This document shows, one piece after another, positions 1 to 8,104 of a stretch of 30,612 nucleotides of DNA (position 1 is its first letter; each line of letters starts with the position of its first letter). Under the pieces are notes generated by a model. That model was not told the DNA's origin and did no database searches. It saw nothing but the letters and a program-made list of their open reading frames with translations. Position numbers and translations under genes: made by a program. This stretch comes from Prevotellaceae bacterium UBA6858 (GTDB lineage: Bacteria; Bacteroidota; Bacteroidia; Bacteroidales; Bacteroidaceae). The stretch is taken from assembly GCA_002451695.1 (NCBI GenBank), contig DKDC01000030.1, forward strand, positions 2,196 through 32,807. Direction: 5' to 3'.

Positions 1-2663
1 TTGCTGCGGAGGTCAACCTGCAACCACTGCTGGCCTTTGCCCTCCTCAACTTTTTCGCCCCACGTGCCGCTGTCCCAGGAACTCTGGAAACAGGTGTTGA
101 GGTCGCCGTCTATAAGGTGCGCATAGCTTGTGTAGGTGTCGTTCACCTGCGTGCCCCAAATCTGACCTTCCTCAAACGGTTTGGTTTCGCTTGTTTCTTT
201 GAGAAGTCCGTCGGTGCGGTCGGAAACATACTTGAACACGCCCTTGTAAGCCGGCTCTGCCTTCTGGAGGGCGGCGTTCATTGCCTCGTTAATCCTTACT
301 TGGGCGGAGGCGTTAAGTATGCTGTCGATAACAGTCTGGTCGAGCTCTCTCTTGAGTGTCCAGTCCTTGACGTTGCTTCCGTCGTTGATGTTTATTACGC
401 CTGTTGATTCTGTTTTGTAACTCTTGAGGGTGTAAACGCCGTTGTCAACAGTGTTTGAAATCCAATAGATGCCGTTGCCGCGAAGCTCGAACTTCTGGCC
501 CACGGTTTGTGCCGACGTTGTAGCCACGCCGTTTGCGGAGTTGCTGCCGATGTAGCGCGCAAATTCCACGTTCTGCACGGAGTATGTGCCGTCGCCGAGG
601 TTCTTTATTTCAAACAAGTATTGTCCGTTGCTATACTCAATGGCTTTCCAGCTGAGGTATGTCGAGGTTGGCACGTACATCGCAATCTTGCGGTTCTCCC
701 TCTGGAAACCGTCCTGCGTGCTTACAATGTAGTAGTAGCCGTCCTCAATTTCCCTTACGGAATGATCCTGCTCGTTGAACTTCTGTGTAACTTCCGCGAG
801 CTTTGCAATCATGTTGTCTACGTCGTCGTCGGAAGCCATGGCCTCTTCGTACATTGTGCGAGCCTCGCTGATAACCCCGTTAAGCTCTGTTGCGTCGCCT
901 TTGTTGTCGCCGGGGTTAGGGCCTACCTTTGAGTCCTTGACAACGCCGGCTGCGTCGGTTATAGCCTCGTTGAGCTTTGTGAAGAAAGGAATGTCAGCCT
1001 CTGCAACTTTCTCCACGTACCATACGCCGTCGAGCGGGTGGTAGTCGTTGTTGGAGGAGATGCGGTTGCCGCCGTCAGCGTTCCAGAAGTTGTCGTTGTC
1101 GCTCGCATAGAGCTTGAACACGTTGCTGTACTGCTGCTTGAAGGTGTTGTGGGTTTTGCTTGTGCCTGACATCTGTACGAAGCCCCAGTTGTTGCCCGAG
1201 GCGTTGGACTTGATGTAGGTGGAATCCTGCGTGCCGCAGTTCTTCAGCACGAGGTTGCCGTCGGCATTCTTCACAACGTGCCAAACTGCGGAAGCGTCCA
1301 TGAAAGGATCAACCGCGTCGTGGCCGAGATACCAGATGTTGTCGCGGAAATAAGGCTTGAGGTAAACGTCGTTCTCGCCGTTCTTGAAGGTGTAGTAGCC
1401 CTCCTCAACGGGGATTATCTTGCCCTGCAGGGTTTCGGTAGCCTCGTCCAGCTCTGCTATGAGCGCGGAGTTGTCGTCCTCGCTGCCCTTTGCCGCCTGT
1501 GCCTTTTCAAGCACGGCGTTGAACACATCGTAGTCCCCCTGCGAAACCTGTCCGGGGTTGGTGCCGACGGTGAACTGCTTGCCGAGCGCGGTGGTTATCG
1601 CCTCGTTGAGCTTGAGCGGGTTGGTTACGTCTTCGGCGGGCACCTGCACGAACTTCACCATTGAGGCCGCGTTCTGGCTCTTGCTGGTCTGTATGTTGCC
1701 GCTCTCACCGTTGATTGCGTAGTTGTAGCTGTTGTCGGTGGAGAAGATGTACGCGCATCCGTTGCTGAGGAACTGGAGCTTGAAGTTTGCGGGGTTGAGA
1801 CCCGTCATTATCACATAGGGACTTTCCTTGTCGCCCTTGCCCACGTTCTCAACGAATGTCAGTTCCTGTGCGCCGCAGTTCTTCAGGGAATAAGTGCCGT
1901 CGGCGTTTTTTGTAACGTGCCAGATGAACGAGTTGTCATATCCGCTGTTGTCGCGGGGGTATGCGCCGAGTCTCCAAAGGTCGCCGTCCTGGACGGGAAC
2001 CATGCAGGTTGTCGGGTCGCTGTAGTTGGAGAAGTTGATGAAGTAGTAGCCATCATCGAGCGAGCCCTCCACTTCGGTTATCTCCTCGATGTCGTCGAGC
2101 AGCGCGGGGTCTATCTTGTCGAAAAACCAGGAGCGTTCGGCGGTGGGATCCGACAATTGCCCCCAGTAGCCGGTGATTTGCTCTCCCTTGAACACGCCCT
2201 GGTATCCGAGCAGCGGACCGTATTGCGGGGCGTCCTTCACGTTGGCGATGAGGTAGCTGCCGTCAACCGCCGCAGATGGCGGGAGCTGGATTTCGGAAGG
2301 CTGGGTAACGAAACCCGCGCCCTCGCCGTAGCCCATGCCTTCCACTTTGCCGATGTACATGTTGGCCTCGTAGTTTCTCACGGTGTAGCCGTCGCCGTAT
2401 TTCTTCACCTCGAAGATGAACGGCTTGTCGTCTTTGGTGAGCTTGCTGGGGACAACGTGGCTTGCGTAGTGCACACGCAGAGCCTGGTCTGTCCCGGTGT
2501 TGTTGTAGAGCAGCGCGTCGGTGGGGTGGGCCGCACTCGAAATGAAGTAGTAGCCCTCTTCCGGACCATCGTCCTGCGCAACAACCGTCTGCCCCACGCT
2601 TGCGAGCGCGAGCAGCACGACAGCGGAGAATAGTCTCGCTGTCCAAAGTCTTAGTTGCTTCAT
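1..2663 (-). CDS. Large secreted modular protein with repeated GYY beta modules, N-terminal part (runs off window)
   Basis: The frame stays open from the ATG at 2663 to the left edge (about 887 codons), so the gene is partial. It begins with a signal peptide (MKQLRLWTARLFSAVVLLAL, then a cleavage region ending VVAQ-DD). After that, four modules start with an acidic GYY motif (EEGYYFIS, DDGYYFIN, EEGYYTFK, EDGYYYIV). Several contain KNADG and LKNCG(A/T)Q segments, resembling ricin-like or beta-trefoil sugar-binding folds. Two helical linkers beginning LNEAIT, with a GxNPG motif, separate later modules (FIVAR-like in appearance). The end in the window (HLIDGDLNTCFQSSWDSGTW, then QQWLQVDLR) looks like the start of an F5/8 type C (discoidin) domain. 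The protein is secreted or surface-bound and probably binds glycans or is a multidomain glycan-active enzyme; any catalytic part lies outside the window. It is transcribed alone from the promoter at 2752-2782. Confidence 0.85.
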   Translation of the reverse strand, partial: MKQLRLWTARLFSAVVLLALASVGQTVVAQDDGPEEGYYFISSAAHPTDALLYNNTGTDQALRVHYASHVVPSKLTKDDKPFIFEVKKYGDGYTVRNYEANMYIGKVEGMGYGEGAGFVTQPSEIQLPPSAAVDGSYLIANVKDAPQYGPLLGYQGVFKGEQITGYWGQLSDPTAERSWFFDKIDPALLDDIEEITEVEGSLDDGYYFINFSNYSDPTTCMVPVQDGDLWRLGAYPRDNSGYDNSFIWHVTKNADGTYSLKNCGAQELTFVENVGKGDKESPYVIMTGLNPANFKLQFLSNGCAYIFSTDNSYNYAINGESGNIQTSKSQNAASMVKFVQVPAEDVTNPLKLNEAITTALGKQFTVGTNPGQVSQGDYDVFNAVLEKAQAAKGSEDDNSALIAELDEATETLQGKIIPVEEGYYTFKNGENDVYLKPYFRDNIWYLGHDAVDPFMDASAVWHVVKNADGNLVLKNCGTQDSTYIKSNASGNNWGFVQMSGTSKTHNTFKQQYSNVFKLYASDNDNFWNADGGNRISSNNDYHPLDGVWYVEKVAEADIPFFTKLNEAITDAAGVVKDSKVGPNPGDNKGDATELNGVISEARTMYEEAMASDDDVDNMIAKLAEVTQKFNEQDHSVREIEDGYYYIVSTQDGFQRENRKIAMYVPTSTYLSWKAIEYSNGQYLFEIKNLGDGTYSVQNVEFARYIGSNSANGVATTSAQTVGQKFELRGNGIYWISNTVDNGVYTLKSYKTESTGVININDGSNVKDWTLKRELDQTVIDSILNASAQVRINEAMNAALQKAEPAYKGVFKYVSDRTDGLLKETSETKPFEEGQIWGTQVNDTYTSYAHLIDGDLNTCFQSSWDSGTWGEKVEEGKGQQWLQVDLRS

Positions 2664-2751
2664 ACAATGTTTATTTTGGTTAGACATATTTCCATGACAT
2701 TACACTTTCAGGCTGCCGCGTTTCGCGGTTTTTGCGAAAAGTAACATATGG

Positions 2752-2782
2752 CAAAGTTAGCGAGAATAATCGGTTCCGCAAA
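2752..2782 (-). promoter_or_regulatory. Bacteroidetes promoter for the secreted modular protein
   Basis: On the minus strand a -7 box TAACTTTG (2752-2759) lies exactly 19 nt downstream of a -33 TTTG (2779-2782), matching the Bacteroidetes sigma consensus TTTG-N19-21-TAnnTTTG. Transcription would begin near 2745, giving a leader of about 80 nt before the ATG at 2663. The rest of the 2664-2972 gap is AT-rich, with small hairpins (arms 2850-2856/2866-2872 and 2910-2917/2923-2930) and no convincing promoter for the rightward acyltransferase gene. Confidence 0.7.
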
Positions 2783-2972
2783 AATATTGTAAAAAAAAAC
2801 AGTATAAAATTAAAAAATGTGTCAAACATAGGCAGGATGCCCCGTGTTTGCACTTTTTCGTGCGCAAAGTGCGGTTTTCGGTTTTTTATGGCTATTTTCG
2901 CAAAAGTTTCCGTTTTTGTGAAAAAAACGGTCTCGCGCATTCTTGCAACTAACAATTTAACATGAAAATAAT

Positions 2973-4085
2973 ATGGAGAATAAGGAGAGATTAGTGTTTG
3001 TGGACTGGCTGCGGGTGGTTGCCTGCTTCCTTGTGATGCTCGTGCATTCGAGCGAGAACTTCTACGGCGCCGACGCTTCGGGCATGGCGGGGAACGTGTC
3101 GATGCTGGCAAACGGGGCGAACCGCTTTTGGGTGGCGTTCTACGACGGCGGCGTGGCGCGCACGTGCGTGCCGCTTTTCATGGTTGTTTCGGCGTTTCTG
3201 CTTGTGCCAATGAAGGGGGGCGTTACCATGCTCGGCTTCTACAAGCGCCGTTTCCTGCGCATACTCCCGCCGTTCGTGTTTTTCGCGGTGCTTTACTGCC
3301 TGCTCCCGCTGGCTTGGGGCGGAATGACATGGGAGCAGTCGGTTGCCGACCTCAGACACCTGCCGCTCAACTTCCCATCAATGGCGGGGCATCTGTGGTT
3401 CATGTACCCGCTGATAAGCCTATACATCATAATGCCCGTAATATCGCCGTGGCTTGAAAGGGCTTCGGCAAAGGAGGAACGGGTGTTCATCGGGCTGTTC
3501 GCCCTGTCCACGTTTATGCCGTGGCTTCACAAGTTTGTCGCGCCCGAGATTTGGGGCGAGTGCTTCTGGAACGGCTACCATATGCTGTGGTATTGCTCCG
3601 GCTATCTCGGCTATCTTGTGCTGGCCCACTACATACGCTTCCACATAAAGTGGGCGGTGAAAAAACGCCTTGTTGTGGGGGCTGTTTGCTTCGTTGCGGG
3701 TGCGGCGTTCACGGCGTGGTCGTTCTGGTGGAAGGGCGTGCCGGGGCAGCTTATCGACACCCCCATTCTGGAGTGGTCGTGGGAGTTCTGCACGCCCAAC
3801 GTGCTTTGCGCCACATTCGGACTGTTCCTGCTTTTCACCTGCATAGGCGCAGGCAAGTCGAACAGGGTGATAACGGGAATATCGAAGCGCACGTATGGTA
3901 TGTACCTTATGCACATGTTCTTCCTCGCGCCCATAGCGTCGTTCTTCGTGAACGGCGACCAGGCCAACCCGCTGGTGCCCGTTTACCTTGCAATCCCCCT
4001 CATAGCCGTGCTCACGTTCGTCTGCTGCACAATATCGGCTAAGCTGCTCTCGTATATCCCCGGCAGCCGCTGGTTCATAGGCTGA
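2973..4085 (+). CDS. Acyltransferase family 3 (Acyl_transf_3) integral membrane protein
   Basis: This 370-residue polytopic membrane protein opens with the family signature (RLVFVDWLRVVACFLVMLVH), in which the histidine at the end of the first transmembrane helix is the expected catalytic residue. A FYKRRFLRILPPFVFF segment follows, and then about nine further hydrophobic helices to the C-terminus (YIPGSRWFIG). Known members O-acetylate or O-acylate surface sugars such as exopolysaccharide, LPS O-antigen or peptidoglycan from the inner membrane; the substrate here cannot be read. The start at 2973 is the first in-frame ATG; an ATG at 2962 is in another frame. The gene stands alone, divergent from the secreted modular protein and closed by the hairpin at 4151-4190. 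Confidence 0.88.
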   Translation: MENKERLVFVDWLRVVACFLVMLVHSSENFYGADASGMAGNVSMLANGANRFWVAFYDGGVARTCVPLFMVVSAFLLVPMKGGVTMLGFYKRRFLRILPPFVFFAVLYCLLPLAWGGMTWEQSVADLRHLPLNFPSMAGHLWFMYPLISLYIIMPVISPWLERASAKEERVFIGLFALSTFMPWLHKFVAPEIWGECFWNGYHMLWYCSGYLGYLVLAHYIRFHIKWAVKKRLVVGAVCFVAGAAFTAWSFWWKGVPGQLIDTPILEWSWEFCTPNVLCATFGLFLLFTCIGAGKSNRVITGISKRTYGMYLMHMFFLAPIASFFVNGDQANPLVPVYLAIPLIAVLTFVCCTISAKLLSYIPGSRWFIG

Positions 4086-4150
4086 CACCCTGCCGCCGGC
4101 AAGAAAAACGGCGGCAGTCCCGCACGGCGGCTGTCCGCACGGAACATGCT

Positions 4151-4190
4151 AAACCGCAACTTTGGCAATTTTGCCGTGGTTGCGGTTTTT
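4151..4190 (+). terminator. Intrinsic terminator after the acyltransferase gene
   Basis: AAACCGCAAC (4151-4160) pairs with GTTGCGGTTT (4179-4188). The loop itself holds a small GGCAA/TTGCC hairpin, and a T tract follows. A second GC-rich hairpin lies just upstream (CTGCCGCC at 4090-4097 with GGCGGCAG at 4110-4117), directly after the stop codon. Confidence 0.7.
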
Positions 4191-4273
4191 CCATATGCAC
4201 GGAAGGACTTGTGCCAAAAGCGGGAGGATATGCCAAGTCGTTGTTTCACAAGAAATTAACCGCTTTAGAATGA

Positions 4274-4404
4274 CTTTTGCAAGTTTTTGTTTTTCAGACG
4301 TTTGCAAGCGGTGAAAAAAGGTCTGATGTAGTCTGGATTATGTCTGATATAATTTTTCCTACGTCCTATGTAGTTTTTCCCACGTCAAATGTATTTTTCG
4401 GGGC
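4274..4404 (+). repeat. Dispersed 21-bp tandem array, copy A
   Basis: Four consecutive 21-bp units start at 4321, 4342, 4363 and 4384, each beginning GTC and continuing as ynATGTA with a T-rich TTTTTCC tail (e.g. GTCCTATGTAGTTTTTCC). A conserved leader with TTTGCAAGCGG sits just upstream (4301-4311). The same array occurs at five other places in this window, always between genes. This copy lies in the 4086-4746 gap, which otherwise holds the terminator, the palindromic element at 4423-4545 and the next gene's promoter. Confidence 0.85.
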
Positions 4405-4422
4405 TTTGGTTTTGCGCCATTT

Positions 4423-4545
4423 GTAGGGGCGTATGGCATACGCCCTGTATGCCGCCGCGTGAACGCACCATATAAGCAAAGCAAACATTCGCACAAACGC
4501 CGTAAAATACGCGCAATCCGGGCGTATGGCATACGCCCTTACGGT
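4423..4545 (+). repeat. REPIN-like element: paired GGGCGTATGGCATACGCCC palindromes
   Basis: Two identical 19-nt palindromes (4427-4445 and 4520-4538) enclose about 75 bp. The interior just after the first palindrome (TGTATGCCGCCGCGTGAAC) resembles the corresponding part of the element at 27463-27573 read on the minus strand. The arrangement recalls REP doublets (REPINs), short non-autonomous palindromic mobile sequences. In both copies the 21-bp array lies immediately upstream in the same orientation. Confidence 0.8.
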
Positions 4546-4720
4546 GGCGAAATTCATTGGCTGTTCATATATTGTACGTGTCATGAATACAACTTCCCAA
4601 CCATGCCGAAGAATCCCTAAGCATACCGATTTTTCATCCCGAACAAAGAATAAAAACGTAAAAATCGCCAGTCTGGAGTACGTTTTTTACGTAAATTCCG
4701 CCAGTTAGGGAAATTATTGT

Positions 4721-4728
4721 TATATTTG
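4721..4728 (+). promoter_or_regulatory. -7 box of the AAA ATPase gene
   Basis: TATATTTG fits the Bacteroidetes TAnnTTTG -7 consensus and lies 18 nt before the ATG at 4747, predicting a leader of only about 12 nt. No clear -33 TTTG is present. The box argues against any start upstream of 4747. Confidence 0.55.
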
Positions 4729-4746
4729 TGCAGGAAAAAGCAAGGT

Positions 4747-5877
4747 ATGGAAACGATAAAAAGAATACTTCAAGAGAGGATAACAGAGCGTATTGCCCCC
4801 AACAAGGCGGTATTGATTTTCGGGGCGCGGCGTGTGGGCAAAACAGTGATGATGCGCAAGATAGTGGAAAGCTATCGCGGTCGCACAATGATGCTTAACG
4901 GCGAAGACTATGACACAATTGCGTTGCTGGAGAACCGCTCGGTTGCCAATTACCGCCATTTGTTGGACGGCATAGACTTACTTGCCATTGACGAGGCGCA
5001 GAATGTCCCTAACGTAGGCAGTGTCTTGAAACTGATTGTTGACGAAGTGCCCGGTGTAAGCGTATTGGCAAGCGGTTCGTCTTCGTTCGACCTGCTTAAC
5101 AAAGCTGGCGAGCCGTTGGTCGGGCGCAGCACGCAATTTTTGCTTACCCCTTTCTCGCAGCGGGAGATAGCGCAAACGGAAACCGCCCTTGAAACTCGCC
5201 AGAACCTTGAAGCACGCCTGATTTACGGCTCTTATCCCGAAGTGGTGATGATGGAAAACTATGAGCGCAAAACCGACTATCTGCGCGATATTGTCGGAGC
5301 GTATCTGCTAAAGGATATATTGGCGATTGACGGCTTGAAAAATTCGAGCAAAATGCGCGATTTGCTGCGTCTTATAGCTTTCCAGTTGGGTAGCGAAGTG
5401 TCTTATGACGAGCTGGGGAAGCAGCTCGGCATGAACAGGACAACGGTTGAAAAATATCTCGACCTGTTGGAAAAGGTTTTTGCTGTGTATCGGCTGGGCG
5501 GATATTCGCGCAACCTGCGCAAGGAAGTCGCAAAGGCGGGGAAATGGTATTTCTATGACAACGGTATCCGCAATGCAATTATCGGGGCTTTTTCACCGTT
5601 GGCCGTTCGGCAGGATGCAGGCGCATTGTGGGAGAACTACATTATCGGCGAGCGGCGCAAGGCAGATTTTAACGGAAGGCTTCATAAGGATTTCTATTTT
5701 TGGCGCACTTACGACAAGCAGGAGATTGACCTTATAGAGGAGGATGCACATAGCTTGACAGCATTGGAGTTCAAATGGGGGAATAAGACGCCTTCCGCCC
5801 CAAAGGTGTTTCAGGAGGCATATCCCAATGCGGAGTTTCATGTTGTAAACAGGGACAATTATTTGGAGTTTATATAA
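4747..5877 (+). CDS. AAA-family ATPase with DUF4143-type C-terminal domain
   Basis: The 376-residue protein starts METIKRIL. It has a Walker A motif GARRVGKT in the first 40 residues, a Walker B strand ending LLAIDEAQN, and a sensor-like VLASGSSSFDLL segment. This is the usual layout of the AAA_14 plus DUF4143 family, where a winged-helix region (here around SYDELGKQLGMNRTTVEKYL) and a nuclease-like C-terminal domain follow the ATPase (here FYFWRTYDKQEIDLIEE and ALEFKWG). The last part resembles a PD-(D/E)xK core, with D in EIDLI and E-F-K in LEFKWG. Cellular roles of this abundant family are poorly known. The ATG at 4747 is preferred over an in-frame upstream non-ATG start because the -7 box lies between them. 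The gene is single, flanked by repeats on the left and convergent with argD on the right. Confidence 0.88.
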   Translation: METIKRILQERITERIAPNKAVLIFGARRVGKTVMMRKIVESYRGRTMMLNGEDYDTIALLENRSVANYRHLLDGIDLLAIDEAQNVPNVGSVLKLIVDEVPGVSVLASGSSSFDLLNKAGEPLVGRSTQFLLTPFSQREIAQTETALETRQNLEARLIYGSYPEVVMMENYERKTDYLRDIVGAYLLKDILAIDGLKNSSKMRDLLRLIAFQLGSEVSYDELGKQLGMNRTTVEKYLDLLEKVFAVYRLGGYSRNLRKEVAKAGKWYFYDNGIRNAIIGAFSPLAVRQDAGALWENYIIGERRKADFNGRLHKDFYFWRTYDKQEIDLIEEDAHSLTALEFKWGNKTPSAPKVFQEAYPNAEFHVVNRDNYLEFI

Positions 5878-5896
5878 TCATCCCATTGGCAAAACA

Positions 5897-5935
5897 GCAG
5901 CCCGCACGTTGCCGTTGTGGTTTCGTGCGGGCTGC
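5897..5935. terminator. Bidirectional hairpin between the ATPase gene and argD
   Basis: A perfect 12-bp GC-rich stem (GCAGCCCGCACG with CGTGCGGGCTGC, loop 15 nt) lies between two convergent genes. There is no long T run on either side, so it may be a hairpin-type rather than a classical T-tract terminator. Confidence 0.6.
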
Positions 5936-5984
5936 AAACGTAATAATTTCTGTGTAAGTTGTTATAAAAGAGCTTTGCTATGTT

Positions 5985-7115
5985 CTAAAATTTCACGAGG
6001 GCTTTCTTCAGGCGTTCTATGAAATCGTCAGCCTGCTCGGTGGTGAGGCAGAGCGGCGGCAGGAGCCTTAGAATGTTCGTGCCGGCGCCGCCGGTGAACA
6101 CGCGCTGGTCGAATATGAGGCTCTTGCGCAAATCCTTTACAGGTTTGCCGAACTCAAGGCCTATCATAAGCCCGCGCCCGCGTATTTCCTTTATCTCGCT
6201 GATTTCTTCGCAGCGTTTCATGAGGTGCGCACCCACGGCTGCGGCGTTCTCAACCAGTTTCTCGTCCTCAATCACGTCGAGCACGGCAAGAGCCGCCGCG
6301 CAGCCAAGGTGGTTTCCGCCGAACGTTGTGCCGAGCATACCGTAAACCGGCTTGAACTTGGGCGAAATCAGCAGTCCGCCCATCGGGAAACCGCAGGCTA
6401 TGCCCTTTGCCACGGTGATGAGGTCGGGCTTCACGCCAAGGTGCTGGTGGGCGAAGAACTTGCCGCTGCGTCCGTAACCGCACTGCACCTCGTCGCAGAC
6501 AAGCACCGTGTTGTGTTCGTCGCACGCCTTGCGCACGGCTTGCATGAACTCCTTGCTGGCAAGGTGTATGCCGCCCACGCCCTGTATGCACTCGATAATC
6601 ACGGCGCACACATCGCCTTTGGCTATCTCGCCGACAAACGCCTTGGTGTCGTTGAGCGGCAGGAATGTAACGTGTCCGTTCTTGTTTATCGGCGCGTTTA
6701 TCTTGGGGTTGTCGGTGGCTTCAACGGCGAGCGACGTGCGTCCGTGAAAAGCCCCTGCGGAGGCGATGACCCTTGTGCGGCCGTTGTGGAACGATGCGAG
6801 CTTCAGGGCGTTCTCGTTGGCTTCCGCGCCCGAGTTTATAAGGAACACGGAATAATCCCCATAGCCCGAGGCCTTGCCGAGGCGTTCCGCGAACTCCGTC
6901 TGAAGGTGGTTTTGCACCGAGTTGGAGTAGAAGCCGAGGCGGTTGAGCTGCCGGCTCACGCATTCTATATAGTGCGGGTGGCAATGCCCTATGCTTATCA
7001 CGGCGTGTCCGCCGTAGAGGTCGAGATACTCGTTGTCGTCAGCGTCCCAAACGCTGCATCCGCGCCCGCGGACTATTTCTACGTCATATAATGGAAAAAC
7101 GTCAAATGGTTTCAT
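5985..7115 (-). CDS. argD: Acetylornithine (or succinylornithine) aminotransferase
   Basis: A 376-residue class-III PLP aminotransferase that converts N-acyl-glutamate semialdehyde to N-acyl-ornithine with glutamate as amino donor, in the cytoplasm. Seen are the cofactor-binding SGAEAN (residues 95-100), AFHGRT (122-127), the DEVQ motif (208-211) and the PLP lysine K237 in TVAKGIACGFPMGG. The frame extends upstream, but the ATG at 7115 (MKPFDVFPLY) matches the family start and lies 14 nt after the argC stop. It is the last gene of the argR-GNAT-argG-argC-argD operon. Bacteroidetes are known to use N-succinyl instead of N-acetyl intermediates in some species; this cannot be decided from this protein by eye. 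Confidence 0.95.
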   Translation of the reverse strand: MKPFDVFPLYDVEIVRGRGCSVWDADDNEYLDLYGGHAVISIGHCHPHYIECVSRQLNRLGFYSNSVQNHLQTEFAERLGKASGYGDYSVFLINSGAEANENALKLASFHNGRTRVIASAGAFHGRTSLAVEATDNPKINAPINKNGHVTFLPLNDTKAFVGEIAKGDVCAVIIECIQGVGGIHLASKEFMQAVRKACDEHNTVLVCDEVQCGYGRSGKFFAHQHLGVKPDLITVAKGIACGFPMGGLLISPKFKPVYGMLGTTFGGNHLGCAAALAVLDVIEDEKLVENAAAVGAHLMKRCEEISEIKEIRGRGLMIGLEFGKPVKDLRKSLIFDQRVFTGGAGTNILRLLPPLCLTTEQADDFIERLKKALVKF

Positions 7116-7129
7116 GTTGTAAAATTTTG

Positions 7130-8095
7130 TCAGAACGCCGCCGCCTTGAGCCTGAGCCCCGCGTCTTCGGCAATCCCGAACATAATGTTCATATTCTCCA
7201 CGGCCTGTCCCGCCGCGCCTTTCAGCAGGTTGTCGATGACCGATGTTACGAGCAGCCTGTCGCCGTATTTCTGTGCGTGAACAAGCGCCCGGTTTGTGTT
7301 GACCACCTGTTTCAGGTCGATGTCCCTCCCCACGTAGTGCGTGAACGGTTCGCCGCTGTATGTTGAGTAGCATTTGTCTATCTCCTCCTGCGTCAGTTCT
7401 GTGCGCATGAACACCGTGGTGAAGATGCCGCGCGCAAAGTCGCCGCGATAAGGCACGAAGTCCAGCTCACCGCCGAACCCGGGCTGAAACTCCCTGATGC
7501 TCTGGTTTATTTCTAGGAGGTGCTGGTGGGTGAAAACCTTGTAAACGCTCATGTTCCCGTTGCGCCAGCTGAAATGTGTGGTTGCCTGCGGTTTCACTCC
7601 CGCCCCGGTGCTGCCTGTTATGGCGTTAATCACCACATCCCCCTTTAACGCCCCGGCTTTTGCCAGCGGAAGCAGCGCGAGCTGTATGCAGGTGGCGAAG
7701 CATCCCGGGTTGGCGACGTGTTGTGCCTTGGCAATCTGCGCACGGTGGGTTTCGGGCAGTCCGTAAACGTAGTCGTTTCCCGGCGCGGCTATCCTGAAAT
7801 CCTGCGCAAAATCTATGATTTTCACGTTTGCCGGCACGGGGTTGCTCTTGAGGAACTCCGCACTTTTCCCATGCCCGAGGCAGATGAACAGAACGTCAAT
7901 CCTGTCGAACGGCAACTCGTCAGTGAACCGCAGCTCCGTTTCCCCGAGCAAGCCTTCATGCACGTCGGAGAAAAGGTTTCCCGCGTTGCTCCCCGAATTT
8001 GCGAAAACGATTTCCGCCTCCGGGTGGTTGAGCAAAATCCTTATCAGCTCCCCTGCGGCATATCCCGCCGCGCCTACAATTCCTACCTTTATCAT
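7130..8095 (-). CDS. argC: N-acetyl-gamma-glutamyl-phosphate reductase
   Basis: This 321-residue enzyme reduces N-acyl-glutamyl-5-phosphate to the semialdehyde with NADPH. The N-terminal nucleotide-binding motif GIVGAAGYAAGEL (residues 5-17) and the active-site cysteine C132 in ANPGCFAT are visible, as is the downstream GSTGAG segment. The length fits the short (about 320 aa) form usual in Bacteroidales. The ATG at 8095 begins MIKVGIVG directly at the first Rossmann strand. It is 9 nt after the argG stop and 14 nt before argD, so clearly in the same transcript. The kinase gene argB is not in this window. Confidence 0.95.
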   Translation of the reverse strand: MIKVGIVGAAGYAAGELIRILLNHPEAEIVFANSGSNAGNLFSDVHEGLLGETELRFTDELPFDRIDVLFICLGHGKSAEFLKSNPVPANVKIIDFAQDFRIAAPGNDYVYGLPETHRAQIAKAQHVANPGCFATCIQLALLPLAKAGALKGDVVINAITGSTGAGVKPQATTHFSWRNGNMSVYKVFTHQHLLEINQSIREFQPGFGGELDFVPYRGDFARGIFTTVFMRTELTQEEIDKCYSTYSGEPFTHYVGRDIDLKQVVNTNRALVHAQKYGDRLLVTSVIDNLLKGAAGQAVENMNIMFGIAEDAGLRLKAAAF

Positions 8096-8104
8096 CGTTG
8101 CGTG

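Noticed and set aside
1917..2633. Rightward open frame of 238 codons
   Set aside because: It is antisense to the secreted modular protein, whose frame shows a signal peptide and repeated domains.
2732..2965. Small open frame in the 2664-2972 gap
   Set aside because: It overlaps the promoter of the leftward gene, has low-complexity AT-rich codons and no family resemblance.
4321..4404. Possible CRISPR array
   Set aside because: The units are contiguous at 21 bp with no unique spacers, only about four per site, and no cas genes are present.
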